NCBI GenBank assembly: GCA_015494375.1
Contig: WGBL01000110.1
Coordinates: 1 to 6,382 of the forward strand
Origin: Hyphomicrobiales bacterium
GTDB lineage: Bacteria > Pseudomonadota > Alphaproteobacteria > Rhizobiales > S144-23
DNA: 6,382 nucleotides
Direction: 5' to 3'
Shown here: positions 1 through 6,305 of the stretch, one piece after another
Layout of the letters: every line of letters begins with the position of its first letter
Numbering within the stretch: position 1 is the first letter of the stretch
Position numbers and translations under genes: made by a program
Notes under the pieces: model-generated
Seen by the model: only the letters and a program-made list of their open reading frames with translations
What the model was told of the DNA's origin: nothing
Database searches by the model: none

Positions 1-148
1 ACGCCCCACCCCTTCCGACACCCGAACAAAAAAGCGCCCCCGCGCAATTTCGCGAGAACAGCGGGCTCGTGCTAACCTCAGAACAGCGAGAGCGAGAGAG
101 AGCGAGCTCGGTGAGGCCAAGAACAAAACCGCGAAGCGCAATTGCAAA
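1..148. other. Upstream region of aat without a recognisable gene
   Basis: I see no convincing coding sequence, RNA gene or strong promoter here. A purine-rich, low-complexity GA/GC tract runs from about 86 to 106 and ends in the palindrome CGAGCTCG (103-110). A weak CGCG-N6-CGCG dyad lies at 41-54. In many alphaproteobacteria accC lies just upstream of aat, but no accC tail is visible in these bases, so either the spacing is longer or the neighbour differs. Confidence 0.5.
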
Positions 149-823
149 ATGACCTCGTTCGACGACTTCACCATGGAGATTACGCCGCAGCTGCTGCTCA
201 AGGCGTATTCCTGTGGCATCTTCCCCATGGCCGAAAGCGCCGAGGAAAGCGCCATATTCTGGATCTCGCCCGAGGAGCGCGGCGTCCTGCCTCTCGATGC
301 CTTTCACGTGCCGCGCCGCCTCAAGCGCATCGTGCGCAGAGAGCCCTTTGAAATTCGCATCGACTGCGACTATGACGGCGTCATCGAGGGTTGTGCGGGG
401 CCACGGCCGGGCCGCGAGACCACTTGGATCAACGGCCGCATTCGCCGCCTTTATCGCGAGCTCTTCCAGCTCGGCCATTGCCACACCGTCGAGGCCTGGC
501 GCGATGGCCGCCTTGTCGGCGGCCTCTATGGCGTGCACCTTGGCGGCGCCTTCTTCGGCGAGAGCATGTTCAGCTATGAGGACAACGCCAGCAAGGTGGC
601 GCTCGTTCACCTAGCGGCGCGGCTCATCGCCGGGGGTTTTCGTCTCCTCGACACCCAATTCGTTACCGACCACCTGCGCCAGTTCGGCATCCGCAAGGTA
701 CCGCGCGACGACTTTCAAACCCTGCTCGAGGCGGCTCTCGCCGAGCGCGGGGATTTTGCCGCTCTCGGCCCCTCGCTCAGCGGTGCCGAGGCGCTCGAGA
801 TCATCGCAAGGCATGCGGGCTGA
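149..823 (+). CDS. aat: Leucyl/phenylalanyl-tRNA--protein transferase
   Basis: This cytoplasmic aminoacyl-tRNA transferase adds Leu or Phe from charged tRNA to the N-terminus of proteins that begin with Arg or Lys, marking them for ClpS/ClpAP degradation (bacterial N-degron pathway). The 224-residue product carries the family signature along its length: GIFPMAES at residues 23-30, FWISPEERGVLPLD at 37-50, ETTWIN at 90-95, LVGGLYGV followed by GGAFFGESMFS (ending at 142), NASK just after, and LLDTQFVTDHL around 166-176. Length is normal and the gene looks intact. The start is uncertain. ATG 149 gives an eight-residue leader (MTSFDDFT), whereas ATG 173 gives MEITPQLLL, the usual beginning in relatives. 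Neither has a clear Shine-Dalgarno sequence; a GAAG lies about 11 bases before 149. The following gene starts 248 bases downstream and is probably a separate transcription unit. Confidence 0.97.
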   Translation: MTSFDDFTMEITPQLLLKAYSCGIFPMAESAEESAIFWISPEERGVLPLDAFHVPRRLKRIVRREPFEIRIDCDYDGVIEGCAGPRPGRETTWINGRIRRLYRELFQLGHCHTVEAWRDGRLVGGLYGVHLGGAFFGESMFSYEDNASKVALVHLAARLIAGGFRLLDTQFVTDHLRQFGIRKVPRDDFQTLLEAALAERGDFAALGPSLSGAEALEIIARHAG

Positions 824-903
824 TGGCGAATGACAAGTAAGAACAACGGCCCGGCCGCCGATACCGCAAGCCCATGCCCTGAGGCGCTCCCCACCCCCCG
901 ACC

Positions 904-925
904 GAGCTCCATCCAAGAGGAGCTT
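904..925. repeat. Dyad in the aat/beta-helix gene gap (hairpin or operator)
   Basis: AGCTCC (905-910) and GGAGCT (919-924) form a perfect six-base inverted repeat with an eight-base spacer; a G-U pair between 904 and 925 would extend the RNA stem to seven. It lies 81 bases after the aat stop and 19 bases before the sigma-54-like promoter. It could be a hairpin at the 3' end of the aat transcript (there is no T tract after it), or a protein-binding dyad centred about 56 bases before the predicted transcription start. The sequence alone cannot decide. Confidence 0.35.
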
Positions 926-943
926 GCGGCCGACAAAGCCAGG

Positions 944-960
944 TTGGCATGCGAATTGCT
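944..960 (+). promoter_or_regulatory. Predicted sigma-54 (RpoN) -24/-12 promoter
   Basis: TTGGCATGCGAATTGCT matches the sigma-54 consensus YTGGCACG-N4-TTGCW at every specified position except one (T for C at 950). The essential GG (946-947) and GC (958-959) are exactly ten bases apart, as the holoenzyme requires. The flanking bases also fit the extended consensus (C A G G before, T at 963 after). The predicted start is near 971, giving a leader of about 100 bases to the GTG at 1072. It points at the exported beta-helix gene. No classical NtrC or NifA enhancer site was found upstream within the gap, although enhancers can lie further away, inside aat. Confidence 0.6.
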
Positions 961-1071
961 TATGCCGTGGGGGATACACGAAAGAAGAACCATCGTGCGC
1001 CAAAGGGAGCGCGCGGGGCCAAAGCGCGCCGCAACTTCCGCTGCACGACCGATCGAAGAGACCGCCGAGCC

Positions 1072-2448
1072 GTGGATGCGCGCCGCCGCACATTCGTCAC
1101 CCAATCGTTTGCCGCCGGGGCGGGTGCCGCCGCGCTCCTGGCCGCACCGAGGCTCTCGCGGGCCCAAGAGCGCCTGCCGCGCATCGGCAACTGCCTGATT
1201 GCCACCGACTTGGGCCTCGTGCCCGACGGCGACCACGACCAGACCGCCGCCTTGCAGCGCGCCATCGACATCGCCACGGCCCGACGGGTGACGCTCTATC
1301 TTCCGGCCGGGCGTTATCGCGTGAGTGGTGTCAAACTGAGACGCGGCACGCGCCTTGTGGGCGAGCCCGGTCAAACGATTCTTGCCGCGGCCGGCAATCG
1401 CGGCCTGCTCCATGCCAAATCGGCCCGCTCGGTCTCGCTCAGCGATCTCGTTCTCGACGGCGGCCTGATGCCTATCGAGGCGGGTCGCAGCCACGAGGCG
1501 CTTCTCGCCGCGGAAGGATGCGAGGGGCTTCTGGTCGAGGCCGTCGAGCTCCGCTCGAGTGTCCAGCATGGCATCTTTCTGTTGCGCTCCTCGGCCCGGA
1601 TCACCGCAACGACCATCGCCGACTGCCTTGGCACCGGCATATTCCTCAATGATTCGGGGGGCTCGGAAATCACCCACAATCGCATTGAGCGCTGCGGCAA
1701 TGGCGGCATTCGCATCTGGCGCTCGAGGGGCGGCAGTGACGGCTCACTCGTCCAGTCGAACCTCATTCGCCAGATCGCGGCCCACGACGGCGGGAGCGGC
1801 CAGAACGGCAACGGCATCAATCTGTTTCGCGCCGACGATGTCATCGTCTCGGGCAACCGCATCAGCGATTGCGCCTTCTCCGCCATCCGCGCCAACGCCA
1901 GCAGCAATTGCCAAATCCTCACCAACACCTGCACGCGCCTTGGCGAGGTGGCGATTTATGCCGAGTTCAGCTTCCAGGGGGCGGTGATCGCCAGCAACCT
2001 TGTCGACAGTGCCGCCACCGGCATCGCCGTCAGCAATTTCCGCGAGGGGGGCCGGCTGGCCATTGTACAAGGCAATCTCGTGCGCAATCTCTTTTTTCGG
2101 GAAAGGAGCCCCGACAAGCGCGGCATCGGCATCGCCGTCGAGGCCGACACCATCGTCAGCGGCAATATCGTGGAACGGGCACCGGGCATCGGGATCGCGG
2201 TTGGCTGGGGACGCTATATGCGCGATGTCTCGGTCACCGCGAACCTGGTGCGCGAGACCGCAATCGGCATCGGCATCTCGGATCATGTCGCGGCGGGGCA
2301 GGTGCTCGTTGCGGCGAACATGATCTCGGGCGCAAGCAATGGCGCCATCCGCCTCATGCGCTACGAGCTGCCGGTCGCCGGGGACCTCTCGCAGCCGGGG
2401 CGCAAGTTGCCCGCCAATGTCGTTGTCGAGGGCAATGTGGTAGCCTGA
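1072..2448 (+). CDS. Tat-exported right-handed beta-helix repeat protein (TIGR03808-like)
   Basis: This is an exported protein of unknown function. From the GTG at 1072 it has 458 residues. It opens with a twin-arginine signal (RRRTFVTQSF at residues 4-13, then an Ala-rich hydrophobic stretch, then LSRA with probable cleavage near residue 31). A pectate-lyase-superfamily-like N-terminal segment follows (PDGDHDQTAALQRAID, then LYLPAGRYRVSGVKL). The rest is a long run of beta-helix coils with recurrent patterns such as SGNRISDC, ASNLVDS, VQGNLVRN, SGNIVERA and TANLVRE. This matches the TAT-translocated repetitive family TIGR03808 in architecture and length. No enzymatic residues can be assigned. 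An in-frame ATG at 949 would add 41 basic, non-signal-like residues and sits inside the predicted sigma-54 promoter, so I prefer 1072; GAAGAG at 1055-1060 is a weak, distant ribosome-binding site. It converges on tRNA-Gln. Confidence 0.88.
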   Translation: MDARRRTFVTQSFAAGAGAAALLAAPRLSRAQERLPRIGNCLIATDLGLVPDGDHDQTAALQRAIDIATARRVTLYLPAGRYRVSGVKLRRGTRLVGEPGQTILAAAGNRGLLHAKSARSVSLSDLVLDGGLMPIEAGRSHEALLAAEGCEGLLVEAVELRSSVQHGIFLLRSSARITATTIADCLGTGIFLNDSGGSEITHNRIERCGNGGIRIWRSRGGSDGSLVQSNLIRQIAAHDGGSGQNGNGINLFRADDVIVSGNRISDCAFSAIRANASSNCQILTNTCTRLGEVAIYAEFSFQGAVIASNLVDSAATGIAVSNFREGGRLAIVQGNLVRNLFFRERSPDKRGIGIAVEADTIVSGNIVERAPGIGIAVGWGRYMRDVSVTANLVRETAIGIGISDHVAAGQVLVAANMISGASNGAIRLMRYELPVAGDLSQPGRKLPANVVVEGNVVA

Positions 2449-2453
2449 CCCGC

Positions 2454-2480
2454 GCGTCCATTCGGCCGCCCATTGGACGC
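2454..2480. terminator. Hairpin between convergent genes, possible bidirectional terminator
   Basis: GCGTCCA (2454-2460) and TGGACGC (2474-2480) are a perfect seven-base inverted repeat with a 13-base loop. It starts six bases after the stop of the beta-helix gene and lies 50 bases beyond the 3' end of the convergent tRNA-Gln. Position favours a shared transcription end. No T tract follows on either strand, so it is not a canonical intrinsic terminator. Confidence 0.35.
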
Positions 2481-2530
2481 CAGTGCCCTGATCTGCCCTC
2501 TGCCCGGAACGCTGCCCGAAGCGCCGCCGT

Positions 2531-2605
2531 TGGCTGGCCCGCCAGGGCTCGAACCTGGATTGGCTGGACCAAAACCAGCTGTCCTACCAATTAGACGACG
2601 GGCCA
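2531..2605 (-). tRNA. tRNA-Gln (anticodon UUG)
   Basis: A complete 75-base cloverleaf reads on the minus strand. The acceptor stem is TGGCCCG/CGGGCCA, the D arm GTCTAATTGGTAGGAC, and the anticodon stem GCTGG/CCAGC with loop TTTTGGT. That puts anticodon TTG at 2572-2570, decoding CAA (and CAG by wobble). A four-base variable loop is followed by the T arm CCAGG-TTCGAGC-CCTGG. The discriminator is G and the 3' CCA is encoded (2533-2531). The U1-A72 pair is typical of bacterial tRNA-Gln and is known as a recognition feature for the GatCAB amidotransferase, the usual route to Gln-tRNA in alphaproteobacteria; that this organism uses it is inference. It is co-oriented with glnE. Confidence 0.97.
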
Positions 2606-2679
2606 GTGGGACGAGACGATCGGCCAATGGATCGTCAGTCCGCTGGTGCGACCTGATCCTGTCGGGTCGCGGCGCTGGA

Positions 2680-2707
2680 ACATAGCCCAGAGCCCGCGCT
2701 TGGGCAA
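2680..2707 (-). promoter_or_regulatory. Probable housekeeping promoter for tRNA-Gln
   Basis: On the minus strand TTGCCC (2707-2702) and CTATGT (2685-2680) are separated by 16 bases and resemble -35 and -10 elements of the alphaproteobacterial housekeeping sigma factor. Transcription would begin near 2673 and give a leader of about 68 bases. The dyad GCGACC-N11-GGTCGC (2648-2670) falls at the very start of that leader. It could fold in the RNA or act as an operator. Confidence 0.4.
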
Positions 2708-2734
2708 TGCCTTGTGGGGCCCTGTTGTAATGGT

Positions 2735-2899
2735 TCAGGTGGTTTGAGACTCCTGGGCCCTGGTGTGGTTGGCAATGATACAGGCCAAGGGCGTGAAGCC
2801 GGCAAGGGCACTCTCGGGTTCGGAAGGTGCAACGCCCTTGGCGAGCATGAAGCCGCCCGTGATGGATGCCAGCCGCTCAGGGGGCCACAAGCACTTCAA
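2735..2899 (-). CDS. Possible 54-residue small protein overlapping the glnE stop
   Basis: This is a candidate only. Reading from a TTG at 2899-2897, a 54-codon frame runs to TGA at 2737-2735. The TTG overlaps the glnE TGA as TTGA, a four-base overlap of the kind seen in translationally coupled genes. The peptide begins LKCLWPPERLASITGG and ends IANHTRAQESQTT. About 78% of its third codon positions are G or C, similar to real genes here. Against it: a rare start codon, no family I recognise, no strong ribosome-binding site beyond purines in the glnE tail, and the ease with which high-GC DNA stays open. An internal ATG at 2848 would leave 37 residues. It may equally be the untranslated tail of the glnE transcript. 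Confidence 0.2.
   Translation of the reverse strand: MKCLWPPERLASITGGFMLAKGVAPSEPESALAGFTPLACIIANHTRAQESQTT
2784..2842. repeat. 11-base inverted repeat downstream of glnE
   Basis: GCCAAGGGCGT (2784-2794) and ACGCCCTTGGC (2832-2842) are perfectly complementary across a 37-base spacer. A second copy of CAAGGGC (2803-2809) in the spacer can pair with the same GCCCTTG (2834-2840), so two mutually exclusive stems are possible. It begins 54 bases past the glnE stop in the direction of transcription. It has no T tract, so its role as a 3'-end structure is inference. It also lies inside the candidate small ORF. Confidence 0.4.
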
Positions 2900-5800
2900 G
2901 CGACCACGAGCTCTTCAAAGAGCCGGCTCACTTGCGCAAGCATCTCGCCCAGTGACGCTTCGAGCTCGGCAAAGTCGGAGCAGCTGCCGGCCCTGGCCAG
3001 GAGCTGCTTGAGGCCGTCGGGGGCCTCGGCCGAGCGGAACTCACCTTCGACACAAAGCCGCAGCACCTGTTCGAGGTTCTGGACGAGCGTCACGGCGTCG
3101 ATAAGGCGTCTGCCCTTGTCTGCGTCGAGCACCCCGGCGGCCGTGAGGCGCTCGAAGGCCGTGCGGGTGTTTTGCGAGAGCACCTCCGGGTGCGCATGGG
3201 CGTGGCGCAATTGCAGGAACTGGGCGATGAACTCGAGATCGACAAGCCCGCCGCGCACCTGTTTGAGGTTCCAGATGTTGTCGCTGCCCTTTTCCGCCGC
3301 GATGCGGGCGCGCATCTCGCGCACGTCGTCGGCGAGCCTCGGGCCATCGCGGGGCTGTGTGAGTACGTGCCGGATGGTTTGAGCGATCGCCTCTCTGAGG
3401 GGCGGCGGGCCGGTGATCACGCGCGCCCGCGTGAGCGCCATATGCTCCCACGTCCAGGCCTCTTCGCGCTGATAGCGGGCAAAGCTTGATAGGCGCGTTG
3501 CCACGGGGCCCGCATTGCCCGAGGGCCGCAAGCGCATGTCGACCTCATAGAGCCGGCCTTCGGCGGTGGGCGAGGAAAGCGCGCTGATGAGGCGCTGGGT
3601 CGTGCGGGCATAGTAGGCGCCGCCTGCAAGCGGCCGCGGGCCGTCCGACTGGGCGGCATCATCGGCGAAATCGTAGACCGTGATGAGGTCGAGATCGGAT
3701 GCCGCTGTCATCTCGCAGCCGCCGAGCTTGCCCATGGCGAGCACCGCCATGGCTCCGCCGGCGATCACGCCATGGGCCCGCGCCATCTCCCTCTCGACCG
3801 CCCCTTGAAGGGCTGCAATGAGGTGTGACGCAAGTGCGGCGTAGGCACGGCCGGCGGCGCGCGCGTCGATGGTGCCTGAAAGGACGCGCACGCCGATGAG
3901 AAACGCCTGCTCGTTGCCGACAACACGAGCGCGGTCGAGGAGCTCCTCGTAGTTGCCACCGCCTTCTTCGCGTCCTTCGGTTGGCTCGCCTCCCGCGCCT
4001 CCCTCGCGTGCCCGCCCGCTCGCTGTACCGACCGCCGCACCAATGGCCTCGTCCACGATGCGTGCGAGCTCGGCGCTCGTCGGCAGGGTGCCGAAAAAGC
4101 CCGGATCGAGCAGCGCCTCGATGGTGCGGCGACGGCGGCTCAGGAGCCGCGCAAGCCGCGGTGCGCTGCCCATGATGTCGGCCAGGAGCCGCAGCAGATT
4201 GGGATTGGCGGCAAGGAGTGCAAAGAGCTGCAAGCCCCCCGGCAACTCCGCAAGGAAGCGGTCGAAAGCGGCAAGCGCGCGGTCGGGATCGGCGGTCCTG
4301 GCGAGCGCTTCGAGAAGTGCCGGCGTGAGCCTGGTCAGCCGCTCGCGGGCCCGCTCGCTGCGGGTTGCGGGATAGCGTCCGTAATGCCAGCCCCGCACTG
4401 TGGCAGCCACCACCTTGGGGCGCCCATAGCCCATGGCCGCGAGCGTCTCGAGCGTTTCGGGATCGTCGTCGCCATCACCGGCAAAGACGAGGCTGCCCGG
4501 CAGCGAGGCCACCTCGGGCCCGCTTTCGAAGAGCGCGCCATAGTGCCGTTGAACCCGCTCGAGATGCTGCCTGAGGGTGGCGCCGAACGCTTCGAGCGTT
4601 GCAAAGCCGCAAAAGGCCGCAACGAGGGCGAGCTTCTCGCGCGCCTCGGGCAGCCTCTGGGTCTGCTCGTCGGCAATCATCTGCAGGCGATGCTCGACAT
4701 GGCGCAAGAAGAGATAGGCCGCGCGCAGCTCGGACAGGGCCTCGGGCGTGATCCAGCCGCGCTCGGCGAGGCGCGCAAGCGCCCCGAGGGTGGTCGGGTT
4801 GCGCAGATCCGGCTGGCGCCCGCCGGCAATCAGCTGCTGCGTCTGGGCGAAAAACTCAATCTCGCGGATGCCGCCGCGGCCGACCTTGATGTCGTGGCCC
4901 GCAATCCGGATTTCGCCAAAGCCCTTGTGGGCGTTGACCTGGCGCTTCATGGCGTGGATGTCGGCAAGGGCCGCATAGTCGAGATACTTGCGCCAGATGA
5001 AGGGAGCGAGGCGCTCGAGAAACGCCTGCCCGAGCACCCGATCGCCCGCCACCGGCCGCGCCTTGATGAGTGCTGCGCGCTCCCAGTTCTGGCCGAAGCT
5101 CTCGTAGTATTGGAGCGCCGCCTCGGCCGAGATGGCCAGTTGCGTCGAGCCCGGATCGGGCCGCAGCCGCAGGTCGGTGCGAAAGACATAGCCATCGCCC
5201 GTCTGGTCTTGCAGCAGGCGCACCAGCCGGCGCGTGATCTCGACCGCGAACCGCTGCGGCTCCTGGCCGGGCGCAAGGGCGAGTTTGCGGGGATCGAAAA
5301 GCACGATGAGGTCGATGTCGCTCGAGTAGTTGAGCTCGCGCGCGCCGAGCTTGCCCATGGCGAGGACCACATAGCCACTCTCGCGCTCGGGTGCCGAGGG
5401 ATCGCGTGGCATGAAGACGCCGGTGCTCGCGGCTTCGCCAAGGAGAAAGCGCACCGCCACCTCGAGGACCGCATCGGCGGCCCTGGTCATCGCCTCGGTC
5501 AGCTCGGCGACGCCCCAGGCGCCGGCGATATCGGCCAGTGCGGCGCATAGCGCCACATCGGCCTTGTAGCGCCTGAGGGCCGCCATGGCCTCGTTTCGGG
5601 CGATCGCCACCCTTCGGGCCATCCCCTCGCTTCGGGACAGGGGCGGCGTGGGCGTGCTCTCGTTGTCGGGGCCTTTGTTGTCGGAGCCTTCGCTGCCCGG
5701 TGTTCGCTCGCGATGGCCCTCGCTTTCCCTGCGATGAGCTTCGGCATCCTCGCGCCCACTTGCAGCGGATCGGGCCTCGTTCTCGCACTCAAGAGCAGTT

Positions 5801-6123
5801 GGCCCCAAACCGGATGGTGCAAAGCCGAATTGCTCGAAGAGTGCCCGGGTGCGCGCTGTGAGATAGGCCTCGGGGGCGACCTTCAGGATGCCAGCCAGGC
5901 GCCCGGGCGCGCGCAAGGCAAGCGCTGTCAGGTGAGGCGAAGCGGCAAAGGTCGCCTCCAGAAGCATGGCCACCTCGGGTTTGTCGAGGAGCGCAATGAG
6001 CGCTCTGCCGGTGTCGTCGCCCGCGCCCGTGGCCTTATCGCGAAGTTCGGCCAAAAAGGACTCGGCGCGCGCCTTGTCAGCGATCGGGGGCGGTGAGACG
6101 ATGCGGTGTTCGAGAGGCTTCAT
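2896..6123 (-). CDS. glnE: Bifunctional glutamine synthetase adenylyltransferase/adenylyl-removing enzyme
   Basis: This cytoplasmic enzyme adenylylates glutamine synthetase (GlnA) on a tyrosine when nitrogen is plentiful and removes the AMP by phosphorolysis when it is scarce; PII proteins and glutamine control it. Both duplicated nucleotidyltransferase halves are complete. The N-terminal (deadenylylating) half has MGKLGARELNYSSDIDL at 256-272 with D269/D271, DLRLRPDP at 317-324 and GRGGIREIEF at 415-424. The C-terminal (adenylylating) half has MGKLGGCEMTAASDLDL at 797-813 with D810/D812, MRLRPSGNAG from 863 and a later QVRGGLVDLEF. At 1075 residues it exceeds the usual 950-1000 because of two low-complexity insertions, about 108-167 and 697-723. 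ATG 6123 fits the family N-terminus and lacks a Shine-Dalgarno sequence. A weak promoter candidate lies just upstream. The stop overlaps a possible small ORF. Confidence 0.97.
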   Translation of the reverse strand: MKPLEHRIVSPPPIADKARAESFLAELRDKATGAGDDTGRALIALLDKPEVAMLLEATFAASPHLTALALRAPGRLAGILKVAPEAYLTARTRALFEQFGFAPSGLGPTALECENEARSAASGREDAEAHRRESEGHRERTPGSEGSDNKGPDNESTPTPPLSRSEGMARRVAIARNEAMAALRRYKADVALCAALADIAGAWGVAELTEAMTRAADAVLEVAVRFLLGEAASTGVFMPRDPSAPERESGYVVLAMGKLGARELNYSSDIDLIVLFDPRKLALAPGQEPQRFAVEITRRLVRLLQDQTGDGYVFRTDLRLRPDPGSTQLAISAEAALQYYESFGQNWERAALIKARPVAGDRVLGQAFLERLAPFIWRKYLDYAALADIHAMKRQVNAHKGFGEIRIAGHDIKVGRGGIREIEFFAQTQQLIAGGRQPDLRNPTTLGALARLAERGWITPEALSELRAAYLFLRHVEHRLQMIADEQTQRLPEAREKLALVAAFCGFATLEAFGATLRQHLERVQRHYGALFESGPEVASLPGSLVFAGDGDDDPETLETLAAMGYGRPKVVAATVRGWHYGRYPATRSERARERLTRLTPALLEALARTADPDRALAAFDRFLAELPGGLQLFALLAANPNLLRLLADIMGSAPRLARLLSRRRRTIEALLDPGFFGTLPTSAELARIVDEAIGAAVGTASGRAREGGAGGEPTEGREEGGGNYEELLDRARVVGNEQAFLIGVRVLSGTIDARAAGRAYAALASHLIAALQGAVEREMARAHGVIAGGAMAVLAMGKLGGCEMTAASDLDLITVYDFADDAAQSDGPRPLAGGAYYARTTQRLISALSSPTAEGRLYEVDMRLRPSGNAGPVATRLSSFARYQREEAWTWEHMALTRARVITGPPPLREAIAQTIRHVLTQPRDGPRLADDVREMRARIAAEKGSDNIWNLKQVRGGLVDLEFIAQFLQLRHAHAHPEVLSQNTRTAFERLTAAGVLDADKGRRLIDAVTLVQNLEQVLRLCVEGEFRSAEAPDGLKQLLARAGSCSDFAELEASLGEMLAQVSRLFEELVVA

Positions 6124-6135
6124 GCGTGTTTTGTC

Positions 6136-6164
6136 TTTTTACATGCATGAGGCCGTCAAGCCAA
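6136..6164 (-). promoter_or_regulatory. Weak promoter candidate for glnE
   Basis: On the minus strand TTGGCT (6164-6159) and TAAAAA (6141-6136), 17 bases apart, each match four of six housekeeping consensus bases. Transcription would begin only a few bases before the ATG, so the messenger would be nearly leaderless, which fits the absence of a Shine-Dalgarno sequence. The match is weak, and glnE may instead be transcribed from a promoter beyond the window. Confidence 0.2.
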
Positions 6165-6210
6165 ACGGTCGCGCCGAGCCGGCAAATGGCAATCCGCAAG
6201 CCGCACAACT

Positions 6211-6305
6211 CATCATGCCCGGGCGTGACTCGGGCATCCAGAGCGGCGGATCACGACCGTTGCGGCCCTTGGCCCTGGATCGCCGGATCAAGTCCGGCGA
6301 TGACG
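6211..6305. repeat. Palindromic intergenic repeat element (alphaproteobacterial type)
   Basis: Two strong hairpins lie close together: ATGCCCG-N9-CGGGCAT (6215-6237) and ATCGCCGGA-N5-TCCGGCGAT (6279-6301). They are linked by a further pair, ATCCAG (6236-6241) with CTGGAT (6275-6280), so the whole can fold as a branched structure. The wording (GCCCGGG..CGGGCATCC, then GGATCGCCGGATCAAGTC) resembles a dispersed repeat family I know from Hyphomicrobiales genomes, where it sits between genes and is often mistaken for short ORFs. The number of copies in this genome cannot be judged from one window. Confidence 0.75.

Noticed and set aside
71..78. TGCTAACCT-like extended -10 element before aat
   Set aside because: Only three of six -10 bases match and there is no -35 element at suitable spacing.
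1009..1029. GCGCGC-N9-GCGCGC dyad upstream of the beta-helix gene
   Set aside because: It is simple alternating GC sequence that arises easily by chance here; no supporting context as terminator or operator.
830..1198. A 122-codon plus-strand frame beginning just after aat
   Set aside because: All three plus frames are open across this gap, the peptide is Pro/Arg/Ala-rich without motifs, and it overlaps the Tat signal of the next gene in another frame.
715..1677. A 320-codon open frame on the minus strand across aat, the gap and the beta-helix gene
   Set aside because: It lies antisense to two recognisable proteins, has no family motif, and long antisense frames are expected in DNA this rich in G+C.
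2714..3382. A 222-codon plus-strand frame across the end of glnE
   Set aside because: It is antisense to the conserved GlnE C-terminus, Ser-rich from reverse-complement codon bias, and without motifs.
4384..5550. A 388-codon open frame on the plus strand inside glnE
   Set aside because: It is fully antisense to the well-conserved GlnE coding sequence and shows no recognisable domain.
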